Assembly (NCBI GenBank): GCA_017546505.1
Contig: JAFYWV010000054.1
Coordinates: forward strand, 1 to 55,182
DNA from: Bacteroidaceae bacterium
GTDB lineage: Bacteria > Bacteroidota > Bacteroidia > Bacteroidales > Bacteroidaceae
Length of the DNA stretch: 55,182 nucleotides
Direction: 5' to 3'
Shown: one piece after another, positions 28,039 to 37,796 of the stretch
Numbering within the stretch: position 1 is the first letter of the stretch
Layout of the letters: each line of letters starts with the position of its first letter
The notes under the pieces: generated by a model
What the model was told of the DNA's origin: nothing
The model's database searches: none
What the model saw: the letters and a program-made list of their open reading frames with translations, nothing else
Translations under genes and position numbers: made by a program

Positions 28039-30215
28039 AAATAAGAAACAGCATAATGGCACTTGCACTGCTATTGGCAGGCTGTGCACAACAACCTGCA
28101 CAGGAACAGGAGAGATTGACCGACTATGTAAACCCGCTCATCGGCAGCGGCGGACACGGACACGTTTTCGTGGGTGCAAGTGTGCCTTTCGGTATGGTAC
28201 AACTGGGCCCCACCAGCATCAACGAGACCTGGGACTGGTGTTCGGGCTACCATCAGGACGAGGCTTCGGTAATAGGTTTCTCACATACCCACTTGAGCGG
28301 AACAGGCATCGGTGACCTTTTCGATGTTACCGTAATGCCTGTAACCGGTGAGGTTGTATATGAACGCGGAGTCATTGACATACCCGGCAGCGGCCTGTGG
28401 TCACCAGCCGACCGCACGCAGGAGATTGTAAAACCGGGATACTATTCGGTGCCCCTCACACGCTACGGAATAAAGGCCGAGATGACAGCTACCGCACGCG
28501 TTGGATTGCACCGTTACACATTCCCCGAGAGCAAGGAGGCTGCATTGGTCTTTGACCTTGAGAACGGAGGATGCTGGGATGAGAGCACCGAGACATTTAT
28601 GCAGGCCGAGGGAAACAACCACATTGTCGGCTACCGCTACTCAAAGGGTTGGGCCAAGAACCAGCGCATCTACTTTGCAGCCGAGTTTGCAAAGCCCTTC
28701 GATAGCTTTGAACTGAAAGGTTACAAGGATATGTACGGCCGTGCATCGTTCACTACAACTGCAGGCGAGGAGGTTATGCTCAAGGTGGCTATTTCCCCTG
28801 TCAGCATAGAGGGCGCGAAACTTGCACTTGAGAGCGAGCTCACGGGTTGGGACTTTGCCGCTGTCCGCACTGCAGCCGTTGATGCTTGGGAGAAGGAACT
28901 TGCACGCATAAAGGCAGAAATAAAGGACAATGAGCAGAAACAGATTTTCTACACCGCAATGTACCACTCTATGATAGCTCCAATGCTTTTCAGCGATGTG
29001 AACGGTGACTACCGTGGTGCGGACGACAAGATTTATAACAGCGACAAGCCACGCTACACCTGTTTCTCACTTTGGGACACATACCGTGCAAAGCAACCGT
29101 TGATGACAATCATACACCCCGAAAAAGCAGGCGACTTCGTAGCCACAATGGTTGACATTGCAGAAAAACAAGGCGACCTGCCTGTGTGGCACCTATGGGG
29201 CAATGAGACCGACTGTATGGTGGGCGATCCCGGTATCCCAGTTGTTGCAGATGCCATTGTAAAAGGCATCGACGGCTTTGACCGCGAAGCGGCATTCGCT
29301 GCAATCAAGCAGACAGCAGCCGTTGAGGAGCGCGGCAAAGAACACCGCCACAAATATGGCTATATTCCTTGCGACATATTCAGCGAGGCCGTAGCTTTTG
29401 ATATGGAGTATGCCATTGCCGATGCTGCTGCTGCCAACGCGGCAAAAGCGCTTGGCAAGCAAACCGACTACGAGCACTTTACAAAGATGAGCCACAGCTA
29501 CCGTACATTCTTTGACAAGGAGACAGGATTCATTCGCGGTGTAGACGTTGACGGAAAATTCCGCACACCGTTCAACCCCTACTTTGCAGCTCACCGTGCC
29601 AATGACTACTGCGAGGGCAATGCTTGGCAATACACCTGGCTTGTACCACACGACATCGACAACTATGCTACAATGTTCGGCAGCAAGGAGGCCTGCATTG
29701 CACGCCTCGACTCACTGTTCCTTGCACCATCCACTGTTGATGGCGATGCATCGCCCGACATTTCGGGTATGATTGGCCAGTTTGCCCACGGCAACGAACC
29801 CAGCCACCATATCCTTTACCTTTATACAATGCTGGGCGAGCCACAGAAGACTGCAGAACGCGTACGTGAGGTGATGACAACACAGTACCGCAATAACTTC
29901 GATGGTCTCTCGGGCAACGAGGATATGGGACAGATGTCGGCGTGGTACCTGATGTCGGCACTCGGTTTCTATCAGGTTGAGCCTGCCGGCGCACGCTACT
30001 GGTTCGGTTCACCGGTTGTCGACCGTGCCGAACTCACCGTCAAGGGCGGCAAGTTCGTCATTGAGACAATAAACAACAGCGCCACAAACATCTATATCAA
30101 GAGCATAAAACTCAATGGCAAGCCCCACAACCTGCCATACATTGAGCACTGCGACATTGCCGCAGGCGGCACGCTCACAATAGAGATGAGCGACACACCG
30201 GCAAAATGGTGGTAA
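28035..30215 (+). CDS. GH92 family alpha-mannosidase lipoprotein (second)
   Basis: 726 aa. The signal MALALLLAGC is a lipobox (Cys16), so unlike the preceding enzyme it should be membrane-anchored. Family motifs are canonical: YVNPLIGSGGHGHVF, FSHTHLSGTG, CFSLWDTYRAKQPLM, CEGNAWQYTWLVPHDI with the general-acid Glu, and GNEDMGQMSAWYLMSALGFY. An inverting, calcium-dependent alpha-mannosidase, most often alpha-1,2, is expected. The ATGA overlap with the first GH92 gene indicates translational coupling. The two differ in anchoring and active-site wording, so they probably act at different steps or on different linkages of one glycan. Confidence 0.95.
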   Translation: MKIRNSIMALALLLAGCAQQPAQEQERLTDYVNPLIGSGGHGHVFVGASVPFGMVQLGPTSINETWDWCSGYHQDEASVIGFSHTHLSGTGIGDLFDVTVMPVTGEVVYERGVIDIPGSGLWSPADRTQEIVKPGYYSVPLTRYGIKAEMTATARVGLHRYTFPESKEAALVFDLENGGCWDESTETFMQAEGNNHIVGYRYSKGWAKNQRIYFAAEFAKPFDSFELKGYKDMYGRASFTTTAGEEVMLKVAISPVSIEGAKLALESELTGWDFAAVRTAAVDAWEKELARIKAEIKDNEQKQIFYTAMYHSMIAPMLFSDVNGDYRGADDKIYNSDKPRYTCFSLWDTYRAKQPLMTIIHPEKAGDFVATMVDIAEKQGDLPVWHLWGNETDCMVGDPGIPVVADAIVKGIDGFDREAAFAAIKQTAAVEERGKEHRHKYGYIPCDIFSEAVAFDMEYAIADAAAANAAKALGKQTDYEHFTKMSHSYRTFFDKETGFIRGVDVDGKFRTPFNPYFAAHRANDYCEGNAWQYTWLVPHDIDNYATMFGSKEACIARLDSLFLAPSTVDGDASPDISGMIGQFAHGNEPSHHILYLYTMLGEPQKTAERVREVMTTQYRNNFDGLSGNEDMGQMSAWYLMSALGFYQVEPAGARYWFGSPVVDRAELTVKGGKFVIETINNSATNIYIKSIKLNGKPHNLPYIEHCDIAAGGTLTIEMSDTPAKWW

Positions 30216-30220
30216 AAATA

Positions 30221-30257
30221 ATGAACTGAGGTAGCCTGGTAGGCTACCTCAGTTCAT
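30221..30257 (+). terminator. Terminator of the GH5-ROK-GH92-GH92 operon
   Basis: Perfect 16-bp arms (30221-30236 and 30242-30257) with a 5-nt loop lie 6 nt after the stop codon and are followed by TTATAATATTT. The long stem but imperfect T run suggests termination, possibly in both directions. Confidence 0.75.
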
Positions 30258-30321
30258 TTATAATATTTGCCGAGAACAAAAAATCATATCACCACACAAC
30301 ACATAACAGCGAACTTTTCCG

Positions 30322-30338
30322 CCTTCTATAAAAGAAGG
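30322..30338. repeat. Short inverted repeat upstream of the RND operon
   Basis: CCTTCT and AGAAGG arms surround ATAAA, about 90 nt before the TolC-like gene. It could be an operator for an unlinked repressor, but it is short and no regulator gene is adjacent. I could not find a clear -33/-7 pair in 30258-30426. Confidence 0.3.
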
Positions 30339-30426
30339 AGAAAACCACTATCCCTGCAACCAAAAGCCTCATCAAAGTGTTTATTCCTTGCTAAGAAACT
30401 GTTTGAATTTATAAAGGTCTACACTT

Positions 30427-31848
30427 ATGAGAAAGGTTACTATTCTATTGTTCATTATGCTTTTGCCGGTGGGGAATGCTCTGGCGCAACAGGGCGAAGA
30501 ACAAGCCGCCTCCACTCAGCAAGACAAGGTTATAATTGAGACACCACTGCCCGAGAGTTGGAACGATGGGAAGTTTTTTAACCAAACACTTCCTGTTGAC
30601 GATGAGTGGTGGCGAAACTTCAACGACCCGGTGCTCGACTCACTCATATCCGTCGCCTGCAACAGCAACTACTCGGCACTTGCAGCAATGGAAAACATCA
30701 AAAAGGCACGTGCTGCGTGGCGTAGCGCGCAAGGCAAACTGATGCCGGCGTTCGACCTTGGCATAGGCTGGCAACGTGCAAAGACAAGCGGCAACATTGC
30801 ATCCACAATGTACAACGAGGCTTGGGAGGGGCAGTTCAGCACCGCTGCGTCGATGCAGTGGCAGGCCGATCTGTTCGGCGCCATATATCTTCGCTCAAAA
30901 GCCCAGAAACAGCTTTTTATGGCCACCGAGGAGGAGTACAATGCAGTGCTTGTTTCGCTTGTCGCCAACGTTGCCACCACCTATTTTTCACTGCGCCAAT
31001 CACTTGCACAGATGCAGGTGCTACGCTGGAATGCCGAATCGCAACACGAGGTGCTGAACATCACCATTGCACGCTACGACAGCGGTCTTGCCTCAAAGCT
31101 TGATGTGTCACAGGCGCGCAGTGTCTACCAAAGCACCCTTGCACAAATACCCTCAATGCAGGCCACGATAGACAACTACCGCAACACAATGGCTGTGCTG
31201 CTCGGCACATTTCCCGAGGAACTTGACGGATGGCTACAGGAGGGATATGCACTACCCTCCTACATTGCCCCCATTGGCGTGGGCATTCCGGCGGAGCTTC
31301 TTCTTCGCCGCCCCGACCTTCGGGCAGCCGAGCGTCAGGTTGAGGCCAACGCCGCACTGCTTGGAGCCACCCGCCGTGACTGGTTTCCACAACTGCTTGT
31401 CAGCGGCTCGATAGGCTTTGCCTCGGGCGAGATGAAGAGCCTTTTCCATTCACGAAGCCTCACCTGGGAGATTGCTCCCACCATAAAATGGAACATATTC
31501 AGCGGAAACGACAGGGTGAATGCCACACGCGAGGCACGTGCCGCACTCGACGGCAGCATACTCAATTTCAACGAGAAAATGCTCACTGCCATACAAGAGG
31601 TTGAAAGTGCTATGTCAGAATACAAGAACTCCATAACACAAATTGTTGCACTGCGAGAGGCCGTGAACCAGAACCGGGAGACACTCACCCTTTCTCTTGA
31701 GCTATACAAGCAGGGACTCACCCCATTCCAAAGCGTGCTCGACGCACAGCGTTCACTGCTCACCTATCAAAACTACCTTGTACAGGCCCTGGGTGGCTCA
31801 CTTATATACCTTGTAAAACTTTATGAAGCCCTTGGAGGCGGATGGTAA
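30427..31848 (+). CDS. TolC-family outer-membrane efflux protein (RND operon)
   Basis: 473 aa. The signal VTILLFIMLLPVGNALAQ is of the type I kind. NodT-like outer-membrane factors usually carry a lipobox Cys, and none is present here. The two outer-membrane-factor repeats are visible: LISVACNSNYSALAAMENIKKARAAW with FSTAASMQWQADLFG, and LLLRRPDLRAAERQVEANAALLGATRRDWFPQL followed by a second helical hairpin. The trimer would form the exit duct through the outer membrane. It is the first gene of a three-gene operon, 24 nt before the adaptor. The exported compounds cannot be deduced from sequence; bile salts, detergents and antibiotics are the usual ones. Confidence 0.94.
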   Translation: MRKVTILLFIMLLPVGNALAQQGEEQAASTQQDKVIIETPLPESWNDGKFFNQTLPVDDEWWRNFNDPVLDSLISVACNSNYSALAAMENIKKARAAWRSAQGKLMPAFDLGIGWQRAKTSGNIASTMYNEAWEGQFSTAASMQWQADLFGAIYLRSKAQKQLFMATEEEYNAVLVSLVANVATTYFSLRQSLAQMQVLRWNAESQHEVLNITIARYDSGLASKLDVSQARSVYQSTLAQIPSMQATIDNYRNTMAVLLGTFPEELDGWLQEGYALPSYIAPIGVGIPAELLLRRPDLRAAERQVEANAALLGATRRDWFPQLLVSGSIGFASGEMKSLFHSRSLTWEIAPTIKWNIFSGNDRVNATREARAALDGSILNFNEKMLTAIQEVESAMSEYKNSITQIVALREAVNQNRETLTLSLELYKQGLTPFQSVLDAQRSLLTYQNYLVQALGGSLIYLVKLYEALGGGW

Positions 31849-31872
31849 CAATATCAAAAACAAATTACTGAT

Positions 31873-32970
31873 ATGAAAAAACTGTTTTTTGCAATGGCAC
31901 TTCTTGTCACAACTGCGTGCTACAAGAAAGCCGAGCCCGCAACAAGCGGCGCAGCACTACCCATTGATGTTTCCACACCAATTGTAAGAGAAGTAACACT
32001 CACACGCGAATACCCGGGCTACCTGAAAGCAGATGCCACAATCCCCATTGTGGGACGCGTAAACGGTAACATCATAAAACGAAACTTCACAGAGGGCAGC
32101 CGAGTGAAGAAAGGCGACTTGTTATATGTAATCGAGCCGACTCTCTACGACAATGCCGTGACACAGGCTCTGGCCAACCTGCAAACAGCAATAGCCCAAC
32201 AGGAGTATGCCCAAAGCAACTACGAACGTATGCAGGCCGCCATAAGCAGCAATGCAGTGAGCAAGATTGAAGTGCTGCAGGCCAAGAGCAATGTCGAGAG
32301 CAGCAATGCCGCTGTTGACAATGCAAGAGCGGCACTCAACAGTGCACGTACAAAACAGGGATATTGCTACATCAAAGCCCCCGTTGACGGCAGCATAAGC
32401 CTTACAAAGCAGCCGACAGGAGCATACATCGCAGGCGAGATGTCACCCGTGGAACTGTGTCACCTGTACAAGGATGACCTTATGTACGCTTTTTTTGACA
32501 TCCCCGACATACAGTGGTTCAGGAAGGCACTTGCCACAAACGGCGGCATTGACCAGAGCAATATAACCTTCACGCTCGGTGAGGGAAACATCATAAGGCG
32601 CAATGCCACCATTGACTACCTTGCCCCCAACGTCAACACCGGTACCGGAACGCTGCAGATACGCGCAGAACTCCCCAACAGCGATGGCCTGCTCAAGAGC
32701 GGTAGCTACATAAGCATAATTATGCCATACGACAAGATAGACAATGCGCTGCTCATAAAAGATGCCTCCATCGGCACAGACCAGACGGGCAAGTTCATCT
32801 ATGTCATCAACGACAGCAACGAGGTTGAATACCGTCGCATAGAGACAGGCAGTATTATAGACGATACACTGCGCCTTGTCACTGCAGGTATTGAACCCGG
32901 TGAGCGCTACGTCACAAAAGCACTGCTCAAAGTGCGCAACGGAATGCCCATCACCCCAATAATGGAGTAG
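31873..32970 (+). CDS. RND efflux periplasmic adaptor (membrane fusion) lipoprotein
   Basis: 365 aa. The signal AMALLVTTAC is a lipobox (Cys17), typical for AcrA-type adaptors. The lipoyl-like barrel-sandwich halves are GRVNGNIIKRNFTEGSRVKKGDLLYVIEP near 55-85 and GYCYIKAPVDGSISLTKQPTGAYI near 155-180. The alpha-helical hairpin between them is short (about 85-150, rich in Ala and Gln). The beta-barrel (GTLQIRAELPNSDGLLKSGSYI) and membrane-proximal domain (RLVTAGIEPGERYVTKALLKVR) follow. It bridges the inner-membrane pump and the TolC-like duct encoded on either side. Confidence 0.95.
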   Translation: MKKLFFAMALLVTTACYKKAEPATSGAALPIDVSTPIVREVTLTREYPGYLKADATIPIVGRVNGNIIKRNFTEGSRVKKGDLLYVIEPTLYDNAVTQALANLQTAIAQQEYAQSNYERMQAAISSNAVSKIEVLQAKSNVESSNAAVDNARAALNSARTKQGYCYIKAPVDGSISLTKQPTGAYIAGEMSPVELCHLYKDDLMYAFFDIPDIQWFRKALATNGGIDQSNITFTLGEGNIIRRNATIDYLAPNVNTGTGTLQIRAELPNSDGLLKSGSYISIIMPYDKIDNALLIKDASIGTDQTGKFIYVINDSNEVEYRRIETGSIIDDTLRLVTAGIEPGERYVTKALLKVRNGMPITPIME

Positions 32971-33009
32971 TCACACAAATATCTTGAGCCTCATCAAACA
33001 ACTACAATT

Positions 33010-36000
33010 ATGAAATTCTCCAAATTCTTCATTGAACGCCCCATCTTTGCAACAGTGCTTTCGTTGCTGTTGCTGGTGGCCGGCGGTGTATCAATATTTG
33101 TACTCCCAATCGACCAATACCCATCCATCACCCCACCCACCGTGCAGGTAACAGCCATATATCCCGGCGCCAATGCCGAGACCATAGCCCAAACAGTGGG
33201 AATACCCATCGAACAACAGGTGAACGGTGTGGACGGTATGCTATATATGAGTTCTACATCATCCTCATCGGGCACATACAGCCTTACCGTTACATTTGAG
33301 GTGGGCACAGACATTGATATGGCAACCGTGCTGGTGCAGAACCGCGTGAACATAGCACTCAATTCCTTGCCAAGCGAGGTTACACAGCAGGGAGTGACGG
33401 TGCAGAAACAGTCGACCAACATTGTGCTGTTCATAACCCTCACCGGCAACGAGAACTATGACCAGCTCTACCTCTCGAATTATGCGCAACTACAGCTTGT
33501 GGACCAGCTCACACGCACCCCCGGGGTGGGCGGAGTGGATATTATGGGAGCCGGCAAATACTCAATGCGCGTGTGGCTTGACCCCGAGGCTATGCGAATA
33601 CGCGGTATATCGGCAGCCGAAGTGTACCAGGCCATCAGCAAGCAGAACCTTGCCGTGTCGGCCGGTTATGTGGGGCAGACACTCGACGACACTGCCGATA
33701 ACGCATTCCAATACACCCTTAACGTACAAGGCCGCCTGAAAGATGCCAAGGAGTTCGCCGACATTGTCATACGCAACGACGGCACAGATATGCTGCGTCT
33801 GGGGGACATTGCAAAGATTGAGATTGGCAGCGAGAGTTACTCGGCATCGTCAAGGCTCCGTGGGAAGCCCACAGCAGCCCTCGCAGTGTACCAATCCCCG
33901 GGGTCAAGCTCACTCGCAGTATCGAAAGCCGTAAAAGAGAGGATGGAGAAGTTGGCAACGGCATTCCCACCCGAAGTGCAGTATCAGATAGCTCTTGACA
34001 CGACAGAAGTCGTACGCAGCTCCATCAAAGAAGTTCTCTTTACCATTCTTGAGACTACACTGCTGGTGATATTCGTCATCTTCCTCTTTTTGCAGAACTG
34101 GCGTGCGACACTCATTCCTTGTCTCACCATCCCGGTGTCACTCATAGGCACATTTGCCGTGATGCTGCTTTTCGGATTCACTATAAACACCCTGACACTG
34201 TTCGGTATAATACTGGCCATAGCCATAGTGGTCGATGATGCGATTGTGGTGGTAGAAAACGCCACACGCATCATTGACGAAGAGGGGTTGCCGCCGCGCG
34301 AGGCCACAGAAAAGGCAATGGACGAGATTAGCGGACCGATTGTCGGAGTGGTTCTTGTGATGATGGCTGTATTTATCCCCACCACAATGATTGGTGGCAT
34401 ATCGGGGCAACTATACAAACAGTTTGCACTCACCATTGCCACAGCAACACTGTTCAGCGGTTTCAACTCACTCACATTAAGCCCGGCTCTCAGCGCACTG
34501 TTGCTACGCCCCGGCAAAGAACACAAGCAGGGGTGGTTCTTCCGTTGGTTCAACAAGGGTTACGACCTTTTGCAACGTGGCTATGACAAATGCGTATCGT
34601 ACCTTTTACGCCACGTTTGGGTAGCAGCAATAAGTTTTGCGGCAATGGTTGCTGCGGCAATATACCTGTTCAAGGAACAGCCCACCACTTTCATCCCCGA
34701 CGAGGACGACGGCTATTTCATAGTGAGCGTGCAGTTGCCACCGGCGAGCTCACTTGCACGCACCGAGGCTGTTGCCGCAAAGGTGGAGAAAATCATATCG
34801 TCCTACCCTGAGGTAAAGACCAACATCAGTATCAGCGGTTTCAGCATTATGAACAGCGGCCGCCAAAGCAATGCGGCCAGCGTTTTCGTCGTACTGACAG
34901 ATTGGAGCGTCCGCAAAAAAAAGAGTGAATCGGCAGCAGCCATTGTGGAGCGTTTCAACCGGCAGGCATATACAGAGATTGAGGAGGCGCAATGCTTTGC
35001 CTTCGTGCCACCGGCAATCCCGGGCATTGGCAATGTGGGCGGTTTGCAGATGCAGGTAGAGGATCGCAAGGCACTTGGAATGAGCGAACTGCAAAAGGCC
35101 GTAGACGCACTTGTGGAAAGCTATGGTAAAGGAAGTCCCATAGCCTCAATGAACAGTTCATTCGAGGCCGATGTACCACAATACCGCATAAACATTGACC
35201 GCGACAAGGCCATTGCAATGGGGCTTGACATCGGTAACGTACTCTACACTCTCAGTTATTATATGGGCTCGTTATATGTAAACGACTTTGTGTTGCTAGG
35301 GCGTATATGGCAAGTGAAGATGTCGGCAAGTGAGCGCAACCAGAAGCTAATAGAGAGCATTATGCAGCTGAGCCTTGCCAACAACAAGGGCGAGATGGTT
35401 CCTTTCAGCAGCTTTGTCACAGCCGACGAGATACTTGGCAGCGACCAGCTTGTACGCTATAATATGTACAACAGCGCAACCGTTACCGCCAACACCGCGC
35501 CCGGATACAGTTCGAGCCAGGTAATGGATGAGGTGGCACAACTGTTCAAGGCACAGCTTGGCGATGAGTTCGGATATGAATGGACAGGAGTGGCCTATCA
35601 GGAGGAAGCGGCCGGACAGAACACATTGCTTATACTTGCGCTTGCACTGCTTGTTGCGTTTCTTGTACTTGCAGCCCAATACGAAAGCTGGACAAGCCCG
35701 GTTGCCGCCATTATGGGTGTTCCCATTGCGCTGCTTGGCGCAATATTAGGCTGCATAATCGCCGGAATACCGGTGAGCATATACACAGAAATCGGTATTG
35801 TGCTGCTCATAGCCTTGAGCGCCAAGAACGGAATTCTCATTGTGGAATTTGCGCGCGATTTCAGAAAAGACGGCAACGACATACGTCAAAGTGCAGCCGA
35901 GGCCGGACACGTCCGTCTTCGCCCCATCCTGATGACATCGCTTGCTTTTGTGCTTGGTGTGATGCCGTTGCTGTTTGCCGACGGTGCCGGAGCCGGAGCG

Positions 36001-36126
36001 CGACTCTCGCTTGGTGCAGCAGTGGTGTTCGGTATGCTGCTAAACACTGTGGTAGCAACGCTCTACATTCCCAATTGGTATGAGTGGATGCAACGGCTCG
36101 AAGAGAGCGGAAAGCGGAAAGGTTAA
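33010..36126 (+). CDS. RND multidrug efflux permease, AcrB/HAE1 type
   Basis: 1038 aa, full length for the hydrophobe/amphiphile exporter family. It starts with [22 protein letters not shown] (helix 1) and [17 protein letters not shown]. Two large periplasmic loops each follow a helix, and twelve membrane helices are expected. Asp409 and Asp410 in [11 protein letters not shown] of helix 4 are the proton-relay residues. [14 protein letters not shown] in the second half corresponds to helix 10 with the essential Lys, and [19 protein letters not shown] is also conserved. It exports amphiphilic compounds using the proton gradient. No TetR- or AraC-type regulator lies next to the operon, unlike many acrAB loci. 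Confidence 0.97.
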   Translation: MKFSKFFIERPIFATVLSLLLLVAGGVSIFVLPIDQYPSITPPTVQVTAIYPGANAETIAQTVGIPIEQQVNGVDGMLYMSSTSSSSGTYSLTVTFEVGTDIDMATVLVQNRVNIALNSLPSEVTQQGVTVQKQSTNIVLFITLTGNENYDQLYLSNYAQLQLVDQLTRTPGVGGVDIMGAGKYSMRVWLDPEAMRIRGISAAEVYQAISKQNLAVSAGYVGQTLDDTADNAFQYTLNVQGRLKDAKEFADIVIRNDGTDMLRLGDIAKIEIGSESYSASSRLRGKPTAALAVYQSPGSSSLAVSKAVKERMEKLATAFPPEVQYQIALDTTEVVRSSIKEVLFTILETTLLVIFVIFLFLQNWRATLIPCLTIPVSLIGTFAVMLLFGFTINTLTLFGIILAIAIVVDDAIVVVENATRIIDEEGLPPREATEKAMDEISGPIVGVVLVMMAVFIPTTMIGGISGQLYKQFALTIATATLFSGFNSLTLSPALSALLLRPGKEHKQGWFFRWFNKGYDLLQRGYDKCVSYLLRHVWVAAISFAAMVAAAIYLFKEQPTTFIPDEDDGYFIVSVQLPPASSLARTEAVAAKVEKIISSYPEVKTNISISGFSIMNSGRQSNAASVFVVLTDWSVRKKKSESAAAIVERFNRQAYTEIEEAQCFAFVPPAIPGIGNVGGLQMQVEDRKALGMSELQKAVDALVESYGKGSPIASMNSSFEADVPQYRINIDRDKAIAMGLDIGNVLYTLSYYMGSLYVNDFVLLGRIWQVKMSASERNQKLIESIMQLSLANNKGEMVPFSSFVTADEILGSDQLVRYNMYNSATVTANTAPGYSSSQVMDEVAQLFKAQLGDEFGYEWTGVAYQEEAAGQNTLLILALALLVAFLVLAAQYESWTSPVAAIMGVPIALLGAILGCIIAGIPVSIYTEIGIVLLIALSAKNGILIVEFARDFRKDGNDIRQSAAEAGHVRLRPILMTSLAFVLGVMPLLFADGAGAGARLSLGAAVVFGMLLNTVVATLYIPNWYEWMQRLEESGKRKG

Positions 36127-36145
36127 AGCGGAAAACCTAGGAGTC

Positions 36146-36223
36146 GACAACATCGGCAGCAACAGGTCGCAGGTAGCGCGGAGTCCAATCGCGCCCTGTG
36201 CGTTGCGGAAAGACGATGTTGTC
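36146..36223. ncRNA. Long structured hairpin element, possible RNA or repeat
   Basis: Outer arms GACAACATCG (36146-36155) and CGATGTTGTC (36214-36223) are perfectly complementary. Inside, GCAA pairs with TTGC, CGCAGG with CCTG(T)GCG, and GCGCG with CGCGC, giving a nested stem of about 25 pairs over 78 nt with one bulge. It lies between the RND permease and GH130 and is not coding for any recognised protein. A direct repeat AAAGCGGAAA (near 36110-36135) precedes it. It could be a non-coding RNA, a REP-type element or a small non-autonomous mobile element; only copy counting can decide. Confidence 0.4.
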
Positions 36224-36244
36224 AAAGCGAAAAACAAAAGCAAA

Positions 36245-36266
36245 CGGGTGGCAAATTTGCCACCCG
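36245..36266. repeat. Perfect 22-bp palindrome
   Basis: Arms CGGGTGGCAAA and TTTGCCACCCG are fully complementary with no loop. There is no T run after it, so it is a weak terminator at best. It sits about 20 nt after the long hairpin and may belong to the same element. Confidence 0.55.
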
Positions 36267-36353
36267 GTAACCTATAAGACAAATAAATTATAAAAAGATG
36301 CAACCCAAAGCTTGCGAAGGTCTAAGAACCGGAGTTTATTTGAATTTAGGGCA

Positions 36354-36378
36354 AGCGCAACGAAGGGCTGCGCTTTTT
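36354..36378 (+). terminator. Terminator of the RND efflux operon
   Basis: AGCGCA (36354-36359) pairs with TGCGCT (36369-36374), followed by a run of T. It ends just before the convergent GH130 stop codon at 36384. Confidence 0.55.
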
Positions 36379-36383
36379 AGGAT

Positions 36384-37355
36384 TTATTTGCAGCTGTTCT
36401 TCTTCATAAAATCAATGATTTCGCTTATATAACCGAACGCCATACCCACAACAGTGTCTGCTGCACCGTAGTAAACAGCCACCCTGTCACCATCATTAAG
36501 GGCCGCGCAAGGGAACACCACATTGGGCACATCACCGGCAAGTTCGTATGGTGCAGCCGGAGCAAGCAGATAAGGCTTTGTGCGGTAAAGCACCTTTGAA
36601 GGGTCGTTCCTGTCGAGCAGAGCGGCACCCATAGAGTAACGGAAACCGTTGCAGGTGGTGATTACACCGTGATAGAAGAGCAACCAGCCTTCATCGGTGA
36701 GAATGGGTACTGAGCCTGCACCAATCTTCGTACATTGCCAAGCACTCTCGGGGAACGGAGTCACTTTCATCACACAACGATGTTCTCCCCAGTACTTCAT
36801 ATCGGGGCTATAGCTGATGTAGATGTCGCCGAAAGGTGTGTGGCCATTGTCACTGGGACGGCTCAACATTGCATATTTGCCGTTGATTTTCTCGGGGAAC
36901 AGCACACCGTTGCGGTTGAATGGCAGGAAGGCATTCTCGCACTGGAAGAACTCCTTGAAGTCAAATGTATAGGCAATGCCTATTGTGGGGCCGTGGTAAC
37001 CGTTGCACCAGGTAATCCAATAACGGTCCTCAATCCAAGTGACGCGTGGGTCGTATTTATACTCCGACTCAATCATATCCGTATTACCGGCCTTGAACAC
37101 TATTGGTTCGTGCTCGATTTCCCAGTTTATACCATCCTTGCTGAAACCGGCAAAGATATTCATCTGCACCGCCTTGTTGTCGCAACGGAACACACCTGCA
37201 TAGCCATCGCCAAAAGGCACTACAGCACTGTTGAATATGCTGTTTGAAGTTGGGATTGCATAACGGTCGATTACCGGATTCTTTGAATAACGCCACATAA
37301 CGTCATTGCAGCCCTCGGGACGCTCTTCCCAAGGCATTGTTACTTTCTTGCTCAT
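36384..37355 (-). CDS. GH130 beta-1,4-mannoside phosphorylase
   Basis: 323 aa, no signal peptide, so cytoplasmic. The five-bladed propeller enzyme shows [22 protein letters not shown] near 37-59, YDPRV at 101-105 with catalytic Asp102, [12 protein letters not shown] near 118, [31 protein letters not shown], and IGAGSVPI. This wording closely matches, from memory, the characterised GH130 subfamily 2 enzyme from a gut Bacteroidetes (UhgbMP) that phosphorolyses beta-1,4-mannosyl-N-acetylglucosamine and mannooligosaccharides to mannose 1-phosphate. It would finish the pathway begun by the GH5 and GH92 enzymes. It stands alone on the minus strand with its own -7 box. Confidence 0.92.
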   Translation of the reverse strand: MSKKVTMPWEERPEGCNDVMWRYSKNPVIDRYAIPTSNSIFNSAVVPFGDGYAGVFRCDNKAVQMNIFAGFSKDGINWEIEHEPIVFKAGNTDMIESEYKYDPRVTWIEDRYWITWCNGYHGPTIGIAYTFDFKEFFQCENAFLPFNRNGVLFPEKINGKYAMLSRPSDNGHTPFGDIYISYSPDMKYWGEHRCVMKVTPFPESAWQCTKIGAGSVPILTDEGWLLFYHGVITTCNGFRYSMGAALLDRNDPSKVLYRTKPYLLAPAAPYELAGDVPNVVFPCAALNDGDRVAVYYGAADTVVGMAFGYISEIIDFMKKNSCK

Positions 37356-37403
37356 ATAATAAAAATTGATTTGTTTAACGATTCTTGTTTGTCATTAACA
37401 TTG

Positions 37404-37411
37404 CGAAGATA
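37404..37411 (-). promoter_or_regulatory. -7 box of the GH130 gene
   Basis: Minus-strand TATCTTCG is identical to the -7 box of the GH5 operon. It lies about 50 nt before the ATG. No good -33 box is present, again as in the GH5 promoter. Confidence 0.45.
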
Positions 37412-37666
37412 ACAATTTTATTATAAAAAATTATAATTGAGAAAAAAACTACACAAACAATAGAAAATTCGCATAAAACACAAAATGTCAGAATTATCAA
37501 GAATCATCTATCAAAAACGTAATGTTTTAACCCATTTAACCAACATAAAAAACAATAAAATTCACACATACCGCTCAATAAGAAAGTAAAATATCACAAA
37601 AAAAGTGTAAAAAAACGGTAAAAAAAGCCTTTTTTGCACCAATTACGGAAATTTTTCCTTAATTAG

Positions 37667-37698
37667 TTTTGGGTATTAAACAAAAAGATATATATTTG
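37667..37698 (+). promoter_or_regulatory. Promoter of pckA
   Basis: TTTTGG at 37667-37672 (-33) and TATATTTG at 37691-37698 (-7) are near-consensus, with 19 nt between the TTTG core and the -7 box. Transcription would begin near 37705, giving a leader of about 90 nt with a small hairpin. Confidence 0.75.
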
Positions 37699-37796
37699 CA
37701 TTCGGAGAACTTCGGCAATTTAGACGAAAAGACGCCGAAAAGACTCAAAAAAGCGAGAAAACAAAAGACATTAACTAATAATTTATTTTTAGAATT

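Larger units (their letters stand above)
37356..37796. other. Intergenic region between GH130 and pckA
   Basis: This 441-nt stretch is very AT-rich and holds the divergent promoters of GH130 and pckA. A GGAAATTTTTCC palindrome (37647-37658) just upstream of the pckA promoter could be an operator. The pckA leader can form a TTCGGC/GCCGAA stem (37711-37716 with 37734-37739). No coding frame of note was seen. Confidence 0.5.

Noticed and set aside
36080-36277. 65-codon plus-strand frame running out of the RND permease
   Set aside because: It begins inside the permease gene in another frame and runs through the long hairpin; more likely non-coding structure, although a conserved short peptide cannot be wholly excluded.
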